DNA of 8,260 bases from contig CALEUW010000014.1 of assembly GCA_937920725.1 (NCBI GenBank), forward strand, positions 1-8,260, in the 5' to 3' direction. This stretch comes from UMGS1601 sp900553335. Its GTDB lineage: Bacteria; Bacillota; Clostridia; Oscillospirales; Ruminococcaceae. This document shows, in pieces, positions 1 through 5,980 of the stretch. The notes under the pieces are model-generated. The model was given only the letters and a program-made list of their open reading frames with translations. It had not been told where the DNA came from and ran no database searches. The position numbers and the translations under genes are program-made. How positions within the stretch are numbered: position 1 is the first letter of the stretch; each line of letters opens with the position of its first letter.

Positions 1-122
1 AATCAGCTGATTTTTGAGACTTGTACACAGAATTTATGAAAACTCAAATTTGCAGATAGCTCAGTATTTCTTTTAATTGTATGGACATACTAACAAAAAG
101 CAGTTAATAAAAGGAGACGGCT

Positions 123-2057
123 ATGAGCAATAATCTGAAAAATGAAACTAGTCCATATCTTTTACAGCATGCAGAAAACCCTGTGAATTGGTATCCGTGG
201 TGTGAAAAAGCATTTGAAAAAGCGAAATTCGTGGATAAGCCGATCTTTCTGAGTATCGGTTACAGTACCTGTCATTGGTGTCATGTTATGGCACATGAGA
301 GCTTCGCGGATAAGAAAACAGCGGAGATCCTTAATAAATATTTTGTTTCAATCAAGGTAGACCGTGAGGAGCGTCCCGATATTGACAGCGTGTATATGTC
401 GGTGTGTCAGGCTTTTACGGGCAGCGGCGGCTGGCCAATGAGCATTTTTATGACTGCGGATAAAAAGCCGTTTTTCGCAGGGACATATTTTCCTCCGAAT
501 TCTCATTACGGAATTCCCGGTTTTTCAGATTTGCTTAACGCTGTTGCAAGTCAGTGGAATAACAATCGAGCAGAGCTTTTGCAGTCGGCAGATGAAATTA
601 TTAAACATCTAAAAACTGTAAAATCAGATAATAGAGATTCAGATAATGAAAATCTTATCGAGAATGCAGTAAGAATATTTTCGGAAAGCTTTGACAGTGT
701 CTATGGCGGTTTTGGTTCTGCCCCGAAGTTTCCCACTCCGCACAATCTGCTGTTTTTGACGCTGTATGCAAAGCTGAATAACGACACTTCCGTTTTAAAA
801 ATGGTCGAGAAAACTCTCGGGCAAATGCGCAAAGGAGGTATATTCGATCAGATCGGTTACGGCTTTTCAAGATACTCAACGGATAAATATTTTCTTGCTC
901 CGCATTTTGAAAAAATGCTGTATGACAATGCGCTGCTTATAATGGCATATTCGGCAGTATACAGCGTGACAAAGAATAATTTTTATCTTGATACGGCAGA
1001 AAAAGCAGCAGATTATGTTATGCGTGAAATGACTTCTGCTGACGGGGGATTTTACAGCGCTCAGGACGCCGACAGCGAAGGCGTTGAGGGTAAATTTTAT
1101 ACCTTCACATTAATCGAAATACTTGATGTTCTAGGAGAAGAAAAAGGCAAAAGGTTTGCGCAGACCTTTGACATTACCACAGACGGTAATTTTGATGGAA
1201 CAAACATTCCGAATCTGCTGAAAAGCAATGATTTAAATTCGGATTTCAGCAAAGAAATTGAAAAGCTGTATGAATACCGTAAAAATCGCACAAGGCTTCA
1301 CTATGATGATAAGATTTTGCTTTCATGGAACTCCATGATGATTGCGGCATTATCTATGCTTTACAGAGTTTCACATAATGAAAAATATCTGCAAACGGCG
1401 AAAAGAGCACAAGATTTCATTGAAAATAATCTGTGCGGCGGCACTCAGCTTTATGCAAGCTATCGTGATGATAAATGTTCAGCTAATGCCTTTTTGGACG
1501 ATTACGCTTTTTATACGGCAGCGCTTATTGAAATGTACAATTCAACTTTGGATAATGCCTTTTTGGAAAAGGCAGAGTGTTTTTGTTATGAAACAGTAAG
1601 ACGTTTTGCAGACAAACAAAACGGTGGTTTCTATCTGTGTGAAGCCGAAGATACCGAGCTGTTTATGAATCCAAAGGAAACCTATGACGGAGCAATACCA
1701 AGTGGAAATTCCGTTATGGCATATAACTTTGTAAGATTGTATCAGCTTACAGAAAATGAAAAATATCGTGAACTTGCAGAAAAACAGTTTGGCTTTTTGT
1801 CATCACAGGCAAGCGATTATCCGGCAGGACACAGTATGTTTTTGCTTACAAAGTTGATATACGAAAATCCACCGAAGCATATTACAATCATATTAAAAGA
1901 TAACTCGGATTTGCAAAATATGCAAGACAATATTCCGTTCCTATCGAATATATCGGTAGTTTCTGAGAGCAAAGAATATCCTTTGATAAATGATAAAACT
2001 ACCTATTATGTATGCAAAAATCATGTATGTCTGCCGCCGGAAAATATCATGAAATAA
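123..2057 (+). CDS. yyaL: YyaL/SPATA20-type thioredoxin-domain protein (DUF255)
   Basis: Cytosolic protein of the YyaL/spermatogenesis-associated protein 20 family: an N-terminal thioredoxin-like domain followed by an (alpha/alpha)6-barrel like those of N-acylglucosamine 2-epimerases. Visible features are the opening NETSPYLLQHAENPVNWYPW block (residues 7-26), the redox-type motif C50-H-W-C53, the family signature VDREERPD (79-86), SGGWPMSIFM (101-110), and PKFPTPHN followed by a barrel rich in aromatic and Gly-Gly-Phe motifs. No signal peptide or membrane segment is seen. At 644 residues it is complete and slightly short for the family. The start is supported by AAAGGAGA (111-118) seven bases upstream of the ATG. 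The biochemical role of the family is not settled; redox or sugar-related functions are guesses from fold. It appears monocistronic: the next gene-like sequence is an antisense relic, then a terminator at 2243-2275. I see no convincing promoter in the 122 bases upstream. Confidence 0.95.
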   Translation: MSNNLKNETSPYLLQHAENPVNWYPWCEKAFEKAKFVDKPIFLSIGYSTCHWCHVMAHESFADKKTAEILNKYFVSIKVDREERPDIDSVYMSVCQAFTGSGGWPMSIFMTADKKPFFAGTYFPPNSHYGIPGFSDLLNAVASQWNNNRAELLQSADEIIKHLKTVKSDNRDSDNENLIENAVRIFSESFDSVYGGFGSAPKFPTPHNLLFLTLYAKLNNDTSVLKMVEKTLGQMRKGGIFDQIGYGFSRYSTDKYFLAPHFEKMLYDNALLIMAYSAVYSVTKNNFYLDTAEKAADYVMREMTSADGGFYSAQDADSEGVEGKFYTFTLIEILDVLGEEKGKRFAQTFDITTDGNFDGTNIPNLLKSNDLNSDFSKEIEKLYEYRKNRTRLHYDDKILLSWNSMMIAALSMLYRVSHNEKYLQTAKRAQDFIENNLCGGTQLYASYRDDKCSANAFLDDYAFYTAALIEMYNSTLDNAFLEKAECFCYETVRRFADKQNGGFYLCEAEDTELFMNPKETYDGAIPSGNSVMAYNFVRLYQLTENEKYRELAEKQFGFLSSQASDYPAGHSMFLLTKLIYENPPKHITIILKDNSDLQNMQDNIPFLSNISVVSESKEYPLINDKTTYYVCKNHVCLPPENIMK

Positions 2058-2082
2058 TAATCAGTTATATAAATAGAATAAT

Positions 2083-2236
2083 AAGAAGATATTTATCCTC
2101 ATCGTCTTTAATATCGGTACGATAATGATCGGCAAGCCCCAAAGCCTTTGAAATAATCCTTTTAAAAGGTTTTAGTTTAATTAGGGATCTTTTCTTACAA
2201 ATGGTGTAACCACAATATATATAATCCTTCTTTGGT
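2083..2236 (-). pseudogene. Decayed 5' fragment of a second Hsp20 gene
   Basis: Read on the minus strand, this stretch matches the start of the intact Hsp20 gene at 5467. The peptide KPFKRIISKALG, LADHY, then RTDIKDDEDKYLL aligns without gaps to RDFEKDFFKGLG, TVGHC, RTDIKDEGDKYLL (residues 17-46 of the intact protein). The similarity continues upstream at DNA level: ACACC-TTTG, a start region reading TATATATTG where the intact gene has TATATATG, and AAAGAAGG where the intact gene has AAAGGAGG. The fragment therefore covers the ribosome site and about 46 codons, with the start codon lost. Similarity stops near 2083, 26 bases from the yyaL stop codon, and the frame closes at 2065-2067 after unrelated residues. 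The whole alpha-crystallin core is missing, so no functional chaperone is possible. That it derives from a duplicated or paralogous hsp20 is seen directly; how it was truncated is not. Confidence 0.85.
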
Positions 2237-2242
2237 ATTTTT

Positions 2243-2275
2243 CTCTGTTCCGCTTTAAACGGAATAGAGTTTTTT
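2243..2275 (+). terminator. Rho-independent terminator
   Basis: Stem CTCTGTTCCG (2243-2252) pairs with CGGAATAGAG (2260-2269) over ten base pairs with one G-U, loop of seven, followed by six T (2270-2275). It lies 186 bases after the yyaL stop codon, beyond the Hsp20 relic, and most likely ends yyaL transcripts, giving them a long 3' tail antisense to the relic. Confidence 0.85.
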
Positions 2276-2487
2276 ATGCCTATTTTTAAATGACAATGCT
2301 TTATTGTTAAATATCTGCGGCCTTTGTCTGATTCAAAAATTATAAGATTAAGGTAAGAGAATTAATAAGTACATAATTGCACCCTCGAATTATACAAACA
2401 AATGGGACTTTTCCTTTGATAATCAACCTTCTGATATATTTTAAGTAAGATAGAAATCCAAGAGTGCAAAAGTGTATAAAGATTAAA
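2276..2487. other. AT-rich gene-free spacer
   Basis: Between the terminator at 2243-2275 and the end of the leftward regulator gene I find no reading frame worth calling on either strand. It holds one arm of the 13-bp inverted repeat (2420-2432). No T-tailed hairpin for the regulator transcript is evident, so where that transcript ends is unclear. A weak pair TTGCACCCTC (2374-2383) / GAGTGCAA (2462-2469) could form an imperfect stem, but I attach no function to it. Confidence 0.5.
2420..2432 (+). repeat. Left arm of 13-bp inverted repeat around the regulator gene
   Basis: TAATCAACCTTCT here is the exact reverse complement of AGAAGGTTGATTA at 2842-2854. The arms lie 409 bases apart and bracket the XRE regulator gene, this one 55 bases past its stop codon. 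I see no matching target duplication outside the arms. Confidence 0.6.
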
Positions 2488-2826
2488 TTATTTTAGATTC
2501 TCTGATAATTCCAAGAGAAGCTTTTGACCTTTATCTGATAGATTTTTAAAATTGTTGATTAGAGTATATTCATTTTTTGTCATAAATGAATTGTTTTCGT
2601 TTTTCCAAAACAACAGCCAAATCGGAATATCAAAAGCTTCGCAAATATTGAAAATGGTTCGGATATTTGGAAAACTTTTCTTTTTGTACAAGTGTTTAAT
2701 TGTATTAACTGAAAGTCCAGATCTGACAGCAAGTTTATAAATAGAATAGTTATGTTCCACTCGAAGTCTGTCAATTCTTTCTACTATTTCTTCAATTTGA
2801 TGAAGTTCGAATAAATCTCTATTCAA
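2488..2826 (-). CDS. XRE/Cro-type helix-turn-helix regulator, TTG start
   Basis: A 112-residue cytosolic DNA-binding protein. Residues about 13-72 form a Cro/C1-type five-helix domain: IEEIVERIDRLRVEHNYS, then the helix-turn-helix YKLAVRSGLSVNTIKHLYKK (30-49), then FPNIRTIFNICEAFDI, the usual fourth helix, and IPIWLLFW. The C-terminal tail ending LSDKGQKLLLELSENL is the common alpha-helical end of such regulators. I place the start at the TTG at 2824-2826 because GGAGGT (2835-2840 on this strand) sits about eight bases upstream. The longer frame beginning at 2877 has no ribosome site and would run over the neighbouring gene's start. Divergent from the three-gene block to the right, with 49 bases between starts, so it probably controls that block and itself; this is inference from arrangement, and no ligand is suggested by the sequence. 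Confidence 0.85.
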   Translation of the reverse strand: MNRDLFELHQIEEIVERIDRLRVEHNYSIYKLAVRSGLSVNTIKHLYKKKSFPNIRTIFNICEAFDIPIWLLFWKNENNSFMTKNEYTLINNFKNLSDKGQKLLLELSENLK

Positions 2827-2834
2827 AATTATGC

Positions 2835-2840
2835 ACCTCC
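2835..2840 (-). promoter_or_regulatory. Ribosome binding site that fixes the TTG start of the regulator
   Basis: GGAGGT on the minus strand, with eight bases to the TTG codon at 2826-2824. It is the only strong Shine-Dalgarno match near this gene and decides the choice of TTG over the upstream ATG. Confidence 0.75.
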
Positions 2841-2841
2841 A

Positions 2842-2854
2842 AGAAGGTTGATTA
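2842..2854 (-). repeat. Right arm of 13-bp inverted repeat
   Basis: AGAAGGTTGATTA on the plus strand, exact reverse complement of 2420-2432. It lies in the 49-base gap between the divergent starts, immediately upstream of the regulator's ribosome site and seven bases before the in-frame stop codon (TAA, 2861-2863) that precedes the truncated gene to the right. Confidence 0.6.
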
Positions 2855-2875
2855 ACATAATAAAAATGGGGTAGC

Positions 2876-3319
2876 ATGGCGTGCTTGAGAAGATTTCCCG
2901 GAGTTACTCATATCCAGCTTTTAATACATCCCGAGCAGCAGCGTTTGATAATCCGTCCTTGTGAAGAGGATGCTCCCGATTCATTGCGGTGGACTACAGG
3001 CGGAGGAGAAAAAGAAATTCGCAATCGTGATATGATTTGCCAGATATTTGCTGCGAAACTATTTGAACTAATGAATTGGGATAAGCAGTATCGATATAAA
3101 ATGCTAGGCAAACCAGCTGTATCTGATAATGAAGCTTTATATCTTTTTAAACTGAATGATTTTGAGCTGTTTGTAAACACAGGCAAAAGAAAAAGCCGTG
3201 CATATCTTCCCGAGGATTGGAGAGAATGCTTTGGCATTCCGATTGAAAAGCATGAAGAAGCATATAAAATAAACTTAGCAGAAGGCTATATTTCTACAGG
3301 AAAGTCAGGTGAAATATAA
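2876..3319 (+). CDS. Mobile-element-associated small protein of unknown function, N-terminally truncated
   Basis: 147 residues, no membrane segment. I recognise the type as a family of small proteins often found in mobile or accessory regions of gut clostridia, sometimes labelled 'integrase' without showing any recombinase motif. The core runs HIQLLIHPEQQRLIIRP (12-28), a W at 39, then a helix and W68-D69, RYKMLG (73-78) and a final FKLNDFELF strand; a C-terminal extension contains LPEDW (111-115) and a tail to GYIS. The next two genes share the core: compare YRTPGK and YRIPGK. Those begin with 40-50 further residues before the core that are absent here. The frame is blocked by TAA at 2861-2863 and the ATG lacks a good ribosome site (only AATGGGG), so this looks like a 5'-truncated gene that may be poorly translated. 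Its stop overlaps the next start by one base (TAATG), which argues for an operon. Confidence 0.7.
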   Translation: MACLRRFPGVTHIQLLIHPEQQRLIIRPCEEDAPDSLRWTTGGGEKEIRNRDMICQIFAAKLFELMNWDKQYRYKMLGKPAVSDNEALYLFKLNDFELFVNTGKRKSRAYLPEDWRECFGIPIEKHEEAYKINLAEGYISTGKSGEI

Positions 3320-3726
3320 TGACTTTTGATTTTGGTATCAAAACAGTTTCATTAGATGGATTTCAGGTTGTGCAAAGAAAATATTTCAGCCGCCAGACAG
3401 AACCGGCAATGACAATTTGGAATACTGCAGTTGCATTCAATACCGCTTCGCATGATGCTTTGAATAATTGTGAAACTATAGAGATTTATGTAAATGAAAA
3501 AACGAAATGTATAGCAATTATGCCTGCTCCGTCAAAGACTGTGCAGTGGACAAAAAGAGGTAAAACAACAAAAAAATATAACCGGATCGAATGTACAATG
3601 TTTGCAAGGCAGTTATTTAAATCTTGGAAACTTGATCCCGATTATCATTATCGCACCCCCGGAAAGCTCGTACAATGTGATAAAAAATTAATGATTATCT
3701 TTGATTTTTCACAGTATGAAGTTTGA
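3319..3726 (+). CDS. Second member of the tandem small-protein family, unknown function
   Basis: 135 residues, soluble, no signal peptide. It has the N-terminal half missing from its upstream neighbour: FQVVQRKYFSRQTEPAMTI (15-33) and NTAVAFN (35-41), leading into the shared core CETIEIYVNEKTKCIAIMP (51-69), W77, IECTMFARQLFKSW (90-103), HYRTPGK (110-116) and IIFDFSQYEV at the end. It lacks the C-terminal extension with the PEDW motif seen in the first gene. AGGTGA (3307-3312) lies six bases before the ATG, which overlaps the upstream stop as TAATG, so translation is probably coupled. No catalytic motif is recognisable; the alternating strand/helix pattern suggests one small alpha+beta domain. 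The relation to the flanking genes comes from my own alignment by eye. Confidence 0.8.
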   Translation: MTFDFGIKTVSLDGFQVVQRKYFSRQTEPAMTIWNTAVAFNTASHDALNNCETIEIYVNEKTKCIAIMPAPSKTVQWTKRGKTTKKYNRIECTMFARQLFKSWKLDPDYHYRTPGKLVQCDKKLMIIFDFSQYEV

Positions 3727-3751
3727 AGCGGAAGCAGATTGGTAAAAGAAA

Positions 3752-4135
3752 ATGGATAAAAACACTTTTATATCGGTTCGCCTTACAAGCGGAAGCATCA
3801 GAATTTTTAAGGATGCTATAAGATTAATGGATAATCCGAAATTTATAAGATTTTCTGTTAATGAAGAAGATACTTTATTGGCAGTTGAACCATATCATCG
3901 AAAAACCTTTACCTCTTTTGCTATTTCCCGAAATCTATATTCATGCAATGGAGCAATGGTAGTTTATAGTAAATCCTTATGTGGTTTATTATATAATAGA
4001 TTGAATTGGGATGAAAATAAATTATATCGTATCCCGGGAAAAGTATTTAAAGAACAAAAGACGGTGATTTTTGATTTAATGAATGCAGTTTGTTATGCAG
4101 GTAATTCGTCCGATGAAGGATTTAACGGAGAATAG
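3752..4135 (+). CDS. Third member of the tandem small-protein family, unknown function
   Basis: 127 residues, soluble. The same layout can be traced, more diverged: GSIRIFKDAIRLM (14-26), strand pair FIRFSVNEEDTLLAVEPY (31-48), a helix SLCGLLYNRLNWDENK (75-90), LYRIPGK (91-97) and TVIFDLMNAVCYA (104-116). LNWDENKLYRIPGK corresponds to MNWDKQYRYKMLGK in the first gene and WKLDPDYHYRTPGK in the second. Twenty-five bases separate it from the preceding gene, with only a weak ribosome site (GGTAAAAGAAA before ATG), so it is probably the last gene of the same transcript. No clear terminator follows. The C-terminal 11 residues are polar and probably disordered. Function unknown; no enzyme signature seen. 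Confidence 0.75.
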   Translation: MDKNTFISVRLTSGSIRIFKDAIRLMDNPKFIRFSVNEEDTLLAVEPYHRKTFTSFAISRNLYSCNGAMVVYSKSLCGLLYNRLNWDENKLYRIPGKVFKEQKTVIFDLMNAVCYAGNSSDEGFNGE

Positions 4136-4483
4136 TTATGACATTAGTATAACAGGTTTTATTTGTTATGGAAAAACTGTATTTTTACCGTTATAGACTG
4201 GTAAAGAAAAAGGAGTTGTTAAACAATATAAATTTTAATAAACGATATCCAAGGCTTATATATGTTAAATGTTAAAAAACCAAATCTGAGGATATATTAT
4301 AAGCAATTGTAAAAATTTTTATTGATTAAATCTCTGGTTAGACAATTTAAGAGGAAGTTGTTTTATATCTTCTTTAAAGTAAAAAACATGCAAGCATGAT
4401 GTTTACGGGACTTTTTTCATTCCATGCGGCTTTGAATTTGCACATAATAGACTGTGTGCTTGTAGACGATAAAACTTAAATTC
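4136..4483. other. Gene-free region with several short hairpins
   Basis: No supportable coding frame; the best candidate, a 35-codon frame at 4168-4275, has no ribosome site. Short inverted repeats are frequent: TTTACC/GGTAAA (4184-4189/4200-4205), CATGC-AA-GCATG (4388-4399), and GCACA/TGTGC near 4439-4459. A T-run at 4411-4416 follows the second, but the stem is AU-rich and interrupted, so I do not call it a terminator. The stretch AGACTGGTAAAGAAAAAGGA (4195-4214) resembles the start region of the gene at 3752. Confidence 0.5.
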
Positions 4484-4512
4484 TTGAATTATGGAACTAA
4501 AAATGCTATACT
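4484..4512 (+). promoter_or_regulatory. Extended -10 sigma-A promoter for the C39-like gene
   Basis: -35 TTGAAT (4484-4489), 17-base spacer, -10 TATACT (4507-4512) preceded by TG at 4504-4505. Transcription should start near 4519, giving a leader of about 200 bases before the ATG at 4718. Confidence 0.7.
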
Positions 4513-4653
4513 GATTATAGTAAGAGCAATTTGACCAATCAAATATTATAAAGTAGTTGAAATATTACATTTACGCAGATAAATATTGATAAGGTATTTA
4601 AAATTGCAAGTAGGATCATATCAATATAACGACGACTATGTTCTCGCTTTAAG

Positions 4654-4694
4654 GGGCTAATGCCGGTCGTTTGTTGAATGACGGGGCATTGCCC
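4654..4694 (+). promoter_or_regulatory. Strong GC-rich hairpin in the leader of the C39-like gene
   Basis: GGGC (4654-4657) pairs with GCCC (4691-4694); after a single bulged T, AATGCC (4659-4664) pairs with GGCATT (4685-4690); a small internal loop is followed by GTC (4666-4668) with GAC (4680-4682). There is no T-run, so it is not a standard terminator; it ends 12 bases before the ribosome site (AGGAG, 4707-4711). An alternative pairing exists: AACGAC with TCAA (within 4621-4633) against GTCGTT and TTGA (4666-4677), which competes for the GTC arm. A cis-regulatory role is inference; no known riboswitch class is recognised. Confidence 0.5.
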
Positions 4695-4717
4695 ATTATT
4701 GAAAATAGGAGAGTTAT

Positions 4718-5077
4718 ATGAATAATATTAAATACATAAAGGAGCCAACTGATTTGCAATGCGGACAAGCGGTCCTTGCAATGGTACTGGATAAAACGGT
4801 TGATGAAATTGTTGATTATCTCGGTAACGAAAGAGAAACTACTTTGAAAGAAATGAAAACGGCTTTCAAAGAGTTCGGAATGAATATATCTGATGAAAGA
4901 TATCAGGTTGTGGAAAAAAGTGATTTGCCAAATCTGTGTTTATTAAGTATAGAAACTCCAAGATGCTGGCATTGGTCGCTGTATTTTAACGGAACATTTT
5001 ATGATCCTGAACATGGTATAATGAATGATTTTCCTGAATCGAACCGACGTTATTATTGGGAATTGTCTTTTAAGTAA
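4718..5077 (+). CDS. Stand-alone C39-like (papain-fold) cysteine peptidase domain protein
   Basis: 119 residues. The pattern fits the peptidase C39-like family: Q14-C15-G16 followed by a hydrophobic helix QAVLAMVL, which supplies the oxyanion Gln and nucleophile Cys; then CWHWSLYFNGTFYDPEHG, where H85 is the likely catalytic His and D96-P97 the third residue. The middle KEMKTAFKEFGM is the usual second helix. Unlike bacteriocin transporters of this class there is no ABC or membrane part, no signal peptide and no double-glycine substrate gene nearby, so the product is probably cytosolic. It could cleave a leader peptide or another protein, or be an inactive relative; the sequence does not decide. 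AGGAG (4707-4711) gives a good start. Expressed alone from the promoter at 4484 through a long structured leader. Confidence 0.75.
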   Translation: MNNIKYIKEPTDLQCGQAVLAMVLDKTVDEIVDYLGNERETTLKEMKTAFKEFGMNISDERYQVVEKSDLPNLCLLSIETPRCWHWSLYFNGTFYDPEHGIMNDFPESNRRYYWELSFK

Positions 5078-5177
5078 CACTTTTACATACAGTTTATATA
5101 AATTATTCACAAATCATCTTTCAATAAAATTAGCAGTATTTCTGATTTTGAATTCTGTAATTATAACATCCATCAAT

Positions 5178-5205
5178 GCCGCTTGCTGTTATGCTTGCGG
5201 CTTTT
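5178..5205 (+). terminator. Probable terminator of the C39-like gene
   Basis: GCCGC (5178-5182) pairs with GCGGC (5197-5201), continued inward by GC/GC across a TT/TT mismatch, loop TGTTAT, then TTTT and a T-rich tail. It lies about 100 bases beyond the stop codon at 5077. The interrupted stem lowers certainty. Confidence 0.5.
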
Positions 5206-5466
5206 CCTTTGCTGCATTTTGTTGTACGTCTTTCTAAGTTATATACGGCTATGTTATGTTCTTTCCGCATAAATTTGACTGCTGCTTGAGCATAGAATAC
5301 ATAGGATTTAATTCTCAAGGTCTAATATTTTATGACATTAAACGAATTTACTAATAAAAAAACAGTTAATTCTAGGAAAAAGGAATAATAATTTAATTAT
5401 ATAGAAACGGATATTTAGGTAAATAAATATAATAATAAAGGTAACCAAGTAAAGGAGGCTTTATAT
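5206..5466. other. Upstream region of hsp20
   Basis: AT-rich and without a gene. Spaced palindromic arms CTTGAG (5285-5290) and CTCAAG (5314-5319) are present, too far apart for a typical operator. TATAAT at 5428-5433 could be a -10 box, but no matching -35 is seen. Neither the CIRCE element (HrcA) nor a CtsR heptad repeat is recognisable, so heat control of hsp20 by those repressors is not supported here. Confidence 0.4.
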
Positions 5467-5886
5467 ATGTTTGGATTGACACCGTTTGAGCGGAACGACA
5501 TCTGGAATCCGTTCAGAGATTTTGAAAAGGACTTTTTTAAGGGTTTAGGAACTGTAGGTCATTGTCGCACCGACATAAAAGATGAGGGAGATAAATATCT
5601 GCTTGAGTGTGAAATGCCTGGTTTTGACAAGAACGATATCAAGATAGATATCAACGGAAGTACGTTGACTTTGTGCGCTGAGCATAAGACAGAAAATGAT
5701 GAAAAAAACAGCAACGGACAATATATTCGCAGAGAAAGAAGCTATGGATCATATTGCAGAAGCTTTGATATTTCAAATATTGATGAGAGTGCAATTGGAG
5801 CTGAGTACACAAATGGAATTTTAAAGCTGACGTTGCCAAAAAAGGAAAATCAACAGCCGCAGACAAAAAGAATTGAAATCAAATAG
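5467..5886 (+). CDS. Small heat shock protein, Hsp20/alpha-crystallin family
   Basis: 139-residue ATP-independent holdase chaperone that binds unfolding proteins in the cytosol and forms oligomers. A short N-terminal arm (1-33, MFGLTPFERNDIWNPFRDFE and on) precedes the alpha-crystallin domain (about 34-126): RTDIKDEGDKYLLECEMPGF (34-53), DIKIDINGSTLTLCAEHK (57-74), RRERSYGSYCRSFDI (88-102) and the hallmark NGILKLTLPKK (116-126). The C-terminal tail ends R-I-E-I-K, which supplies the I-x-I motif that docks onto a neighbouring subunit. Length and all motifs are normal. The start follows AAAGGAGG (5451-5458) at eight bases. Transcribed alone: terminators lie on both sides (5178-5205 and 5897-5929). 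A decayed paralogous 5' end lies 3.2 kb away behind yyaL. Confidence 0.96.
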   Translation: MFGLTPFERNDIWNPFRDFEKDFFKGLGTVGHCRTDIKDEGDKYLLECEMPGFDKNDIKIDINGSTLTLCAEHKTENDEKNSNGQYIRRERSYGSYCRSFDISNIDESAIGAEYTNGILKLTLPKKENQQPQTKRIEIK

Positions 5887-5896
5887 GAAAAAAACG

Positions 5897-5929
5897 AAGT
5901 GCAGTTAATTAATACTGCACTTTATTTTT
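5897..5929 (+). terminator. Rho-independent terminator of hsp20
   Basis: AAGTGCAGT (5897-5905) pairs perfectly with ACTGCACTT (5914-5922), loop of eight, followed by TATTTTT. It lies ten bases after the hsp20 stop codon and separates it from the regulator/kinase operon. Confidence 0.88.
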
Positions 5930-5980
5930 GCCATAAAAGCTATTTATACAAAAAATATTTAAAAGTTATATGGTAAAGTA

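Noticed and set aside
1..122. Promoter for yyaL (TTGAGA at 14 or TTGCAG at 50)
   Set aside because: No -10 box of fair quality lies at 16-18 bases from either; the promoter may be outside the window or weak.
2300..2420. Missing N-terminal half of the truncated family protein left of the inverted repeat
   Set aside because: I translated the stretch before 2420 on the plus strand; one short open frame exists but it does not resemble the N-terminus of the paralogs.
2496..2524. Hairpin TTCTCT/AGAGAA followed by GCTTTT
   Set aside because: It lies inside the 3' coding part of the regulator gene and has only a six-base stem and four T; probably codon-driven.
2827..2877. Longer regulator N-terminus starting at the ATG at 2877
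   Set aside because: That start lacks a ribosome site and overlaps the neighbouring start, while GGAGGT sits correctly before the TTG at 2826.
2876..4135. Reading the three small proteins as true integrases
   Set aside because: None has a tyrosine-recombinase R-H-R-Y set, a serine-recombinase motif or a DDE pattern; they are also too small.
4168..4275. 35-codon plus-strand frame beginning MEKLYFYRYRLV
   Set aside because: No ribosome site before the ATG and no domain; length is easily reached by chance.
4382..4416. Terminator for the three-gene block (interrupted stem followed by TTTTTT)
   Set aside because: The stem is AU-rich with a three-base bulge and is separated from the T-run by GGGAC; several alternative weak folds exist.
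5025..5237. 70-codon plus-strand frame with a hydrophobic, Cys-rich end
   Set aside because: It starts inside the C39-like gene in another frame, has no ribosome site, and its Cys/Ala-rich part is just the GC-rich terminator hairpin at 5178-5205 read as codons.
5130..5318. 62-codon minus-strand frame containing KGKAASITASGIDG
   Set aside because: No ribosome site; the coding-like stretch coincides with the hairpin at 5178-5201, and no recognisable family is present.
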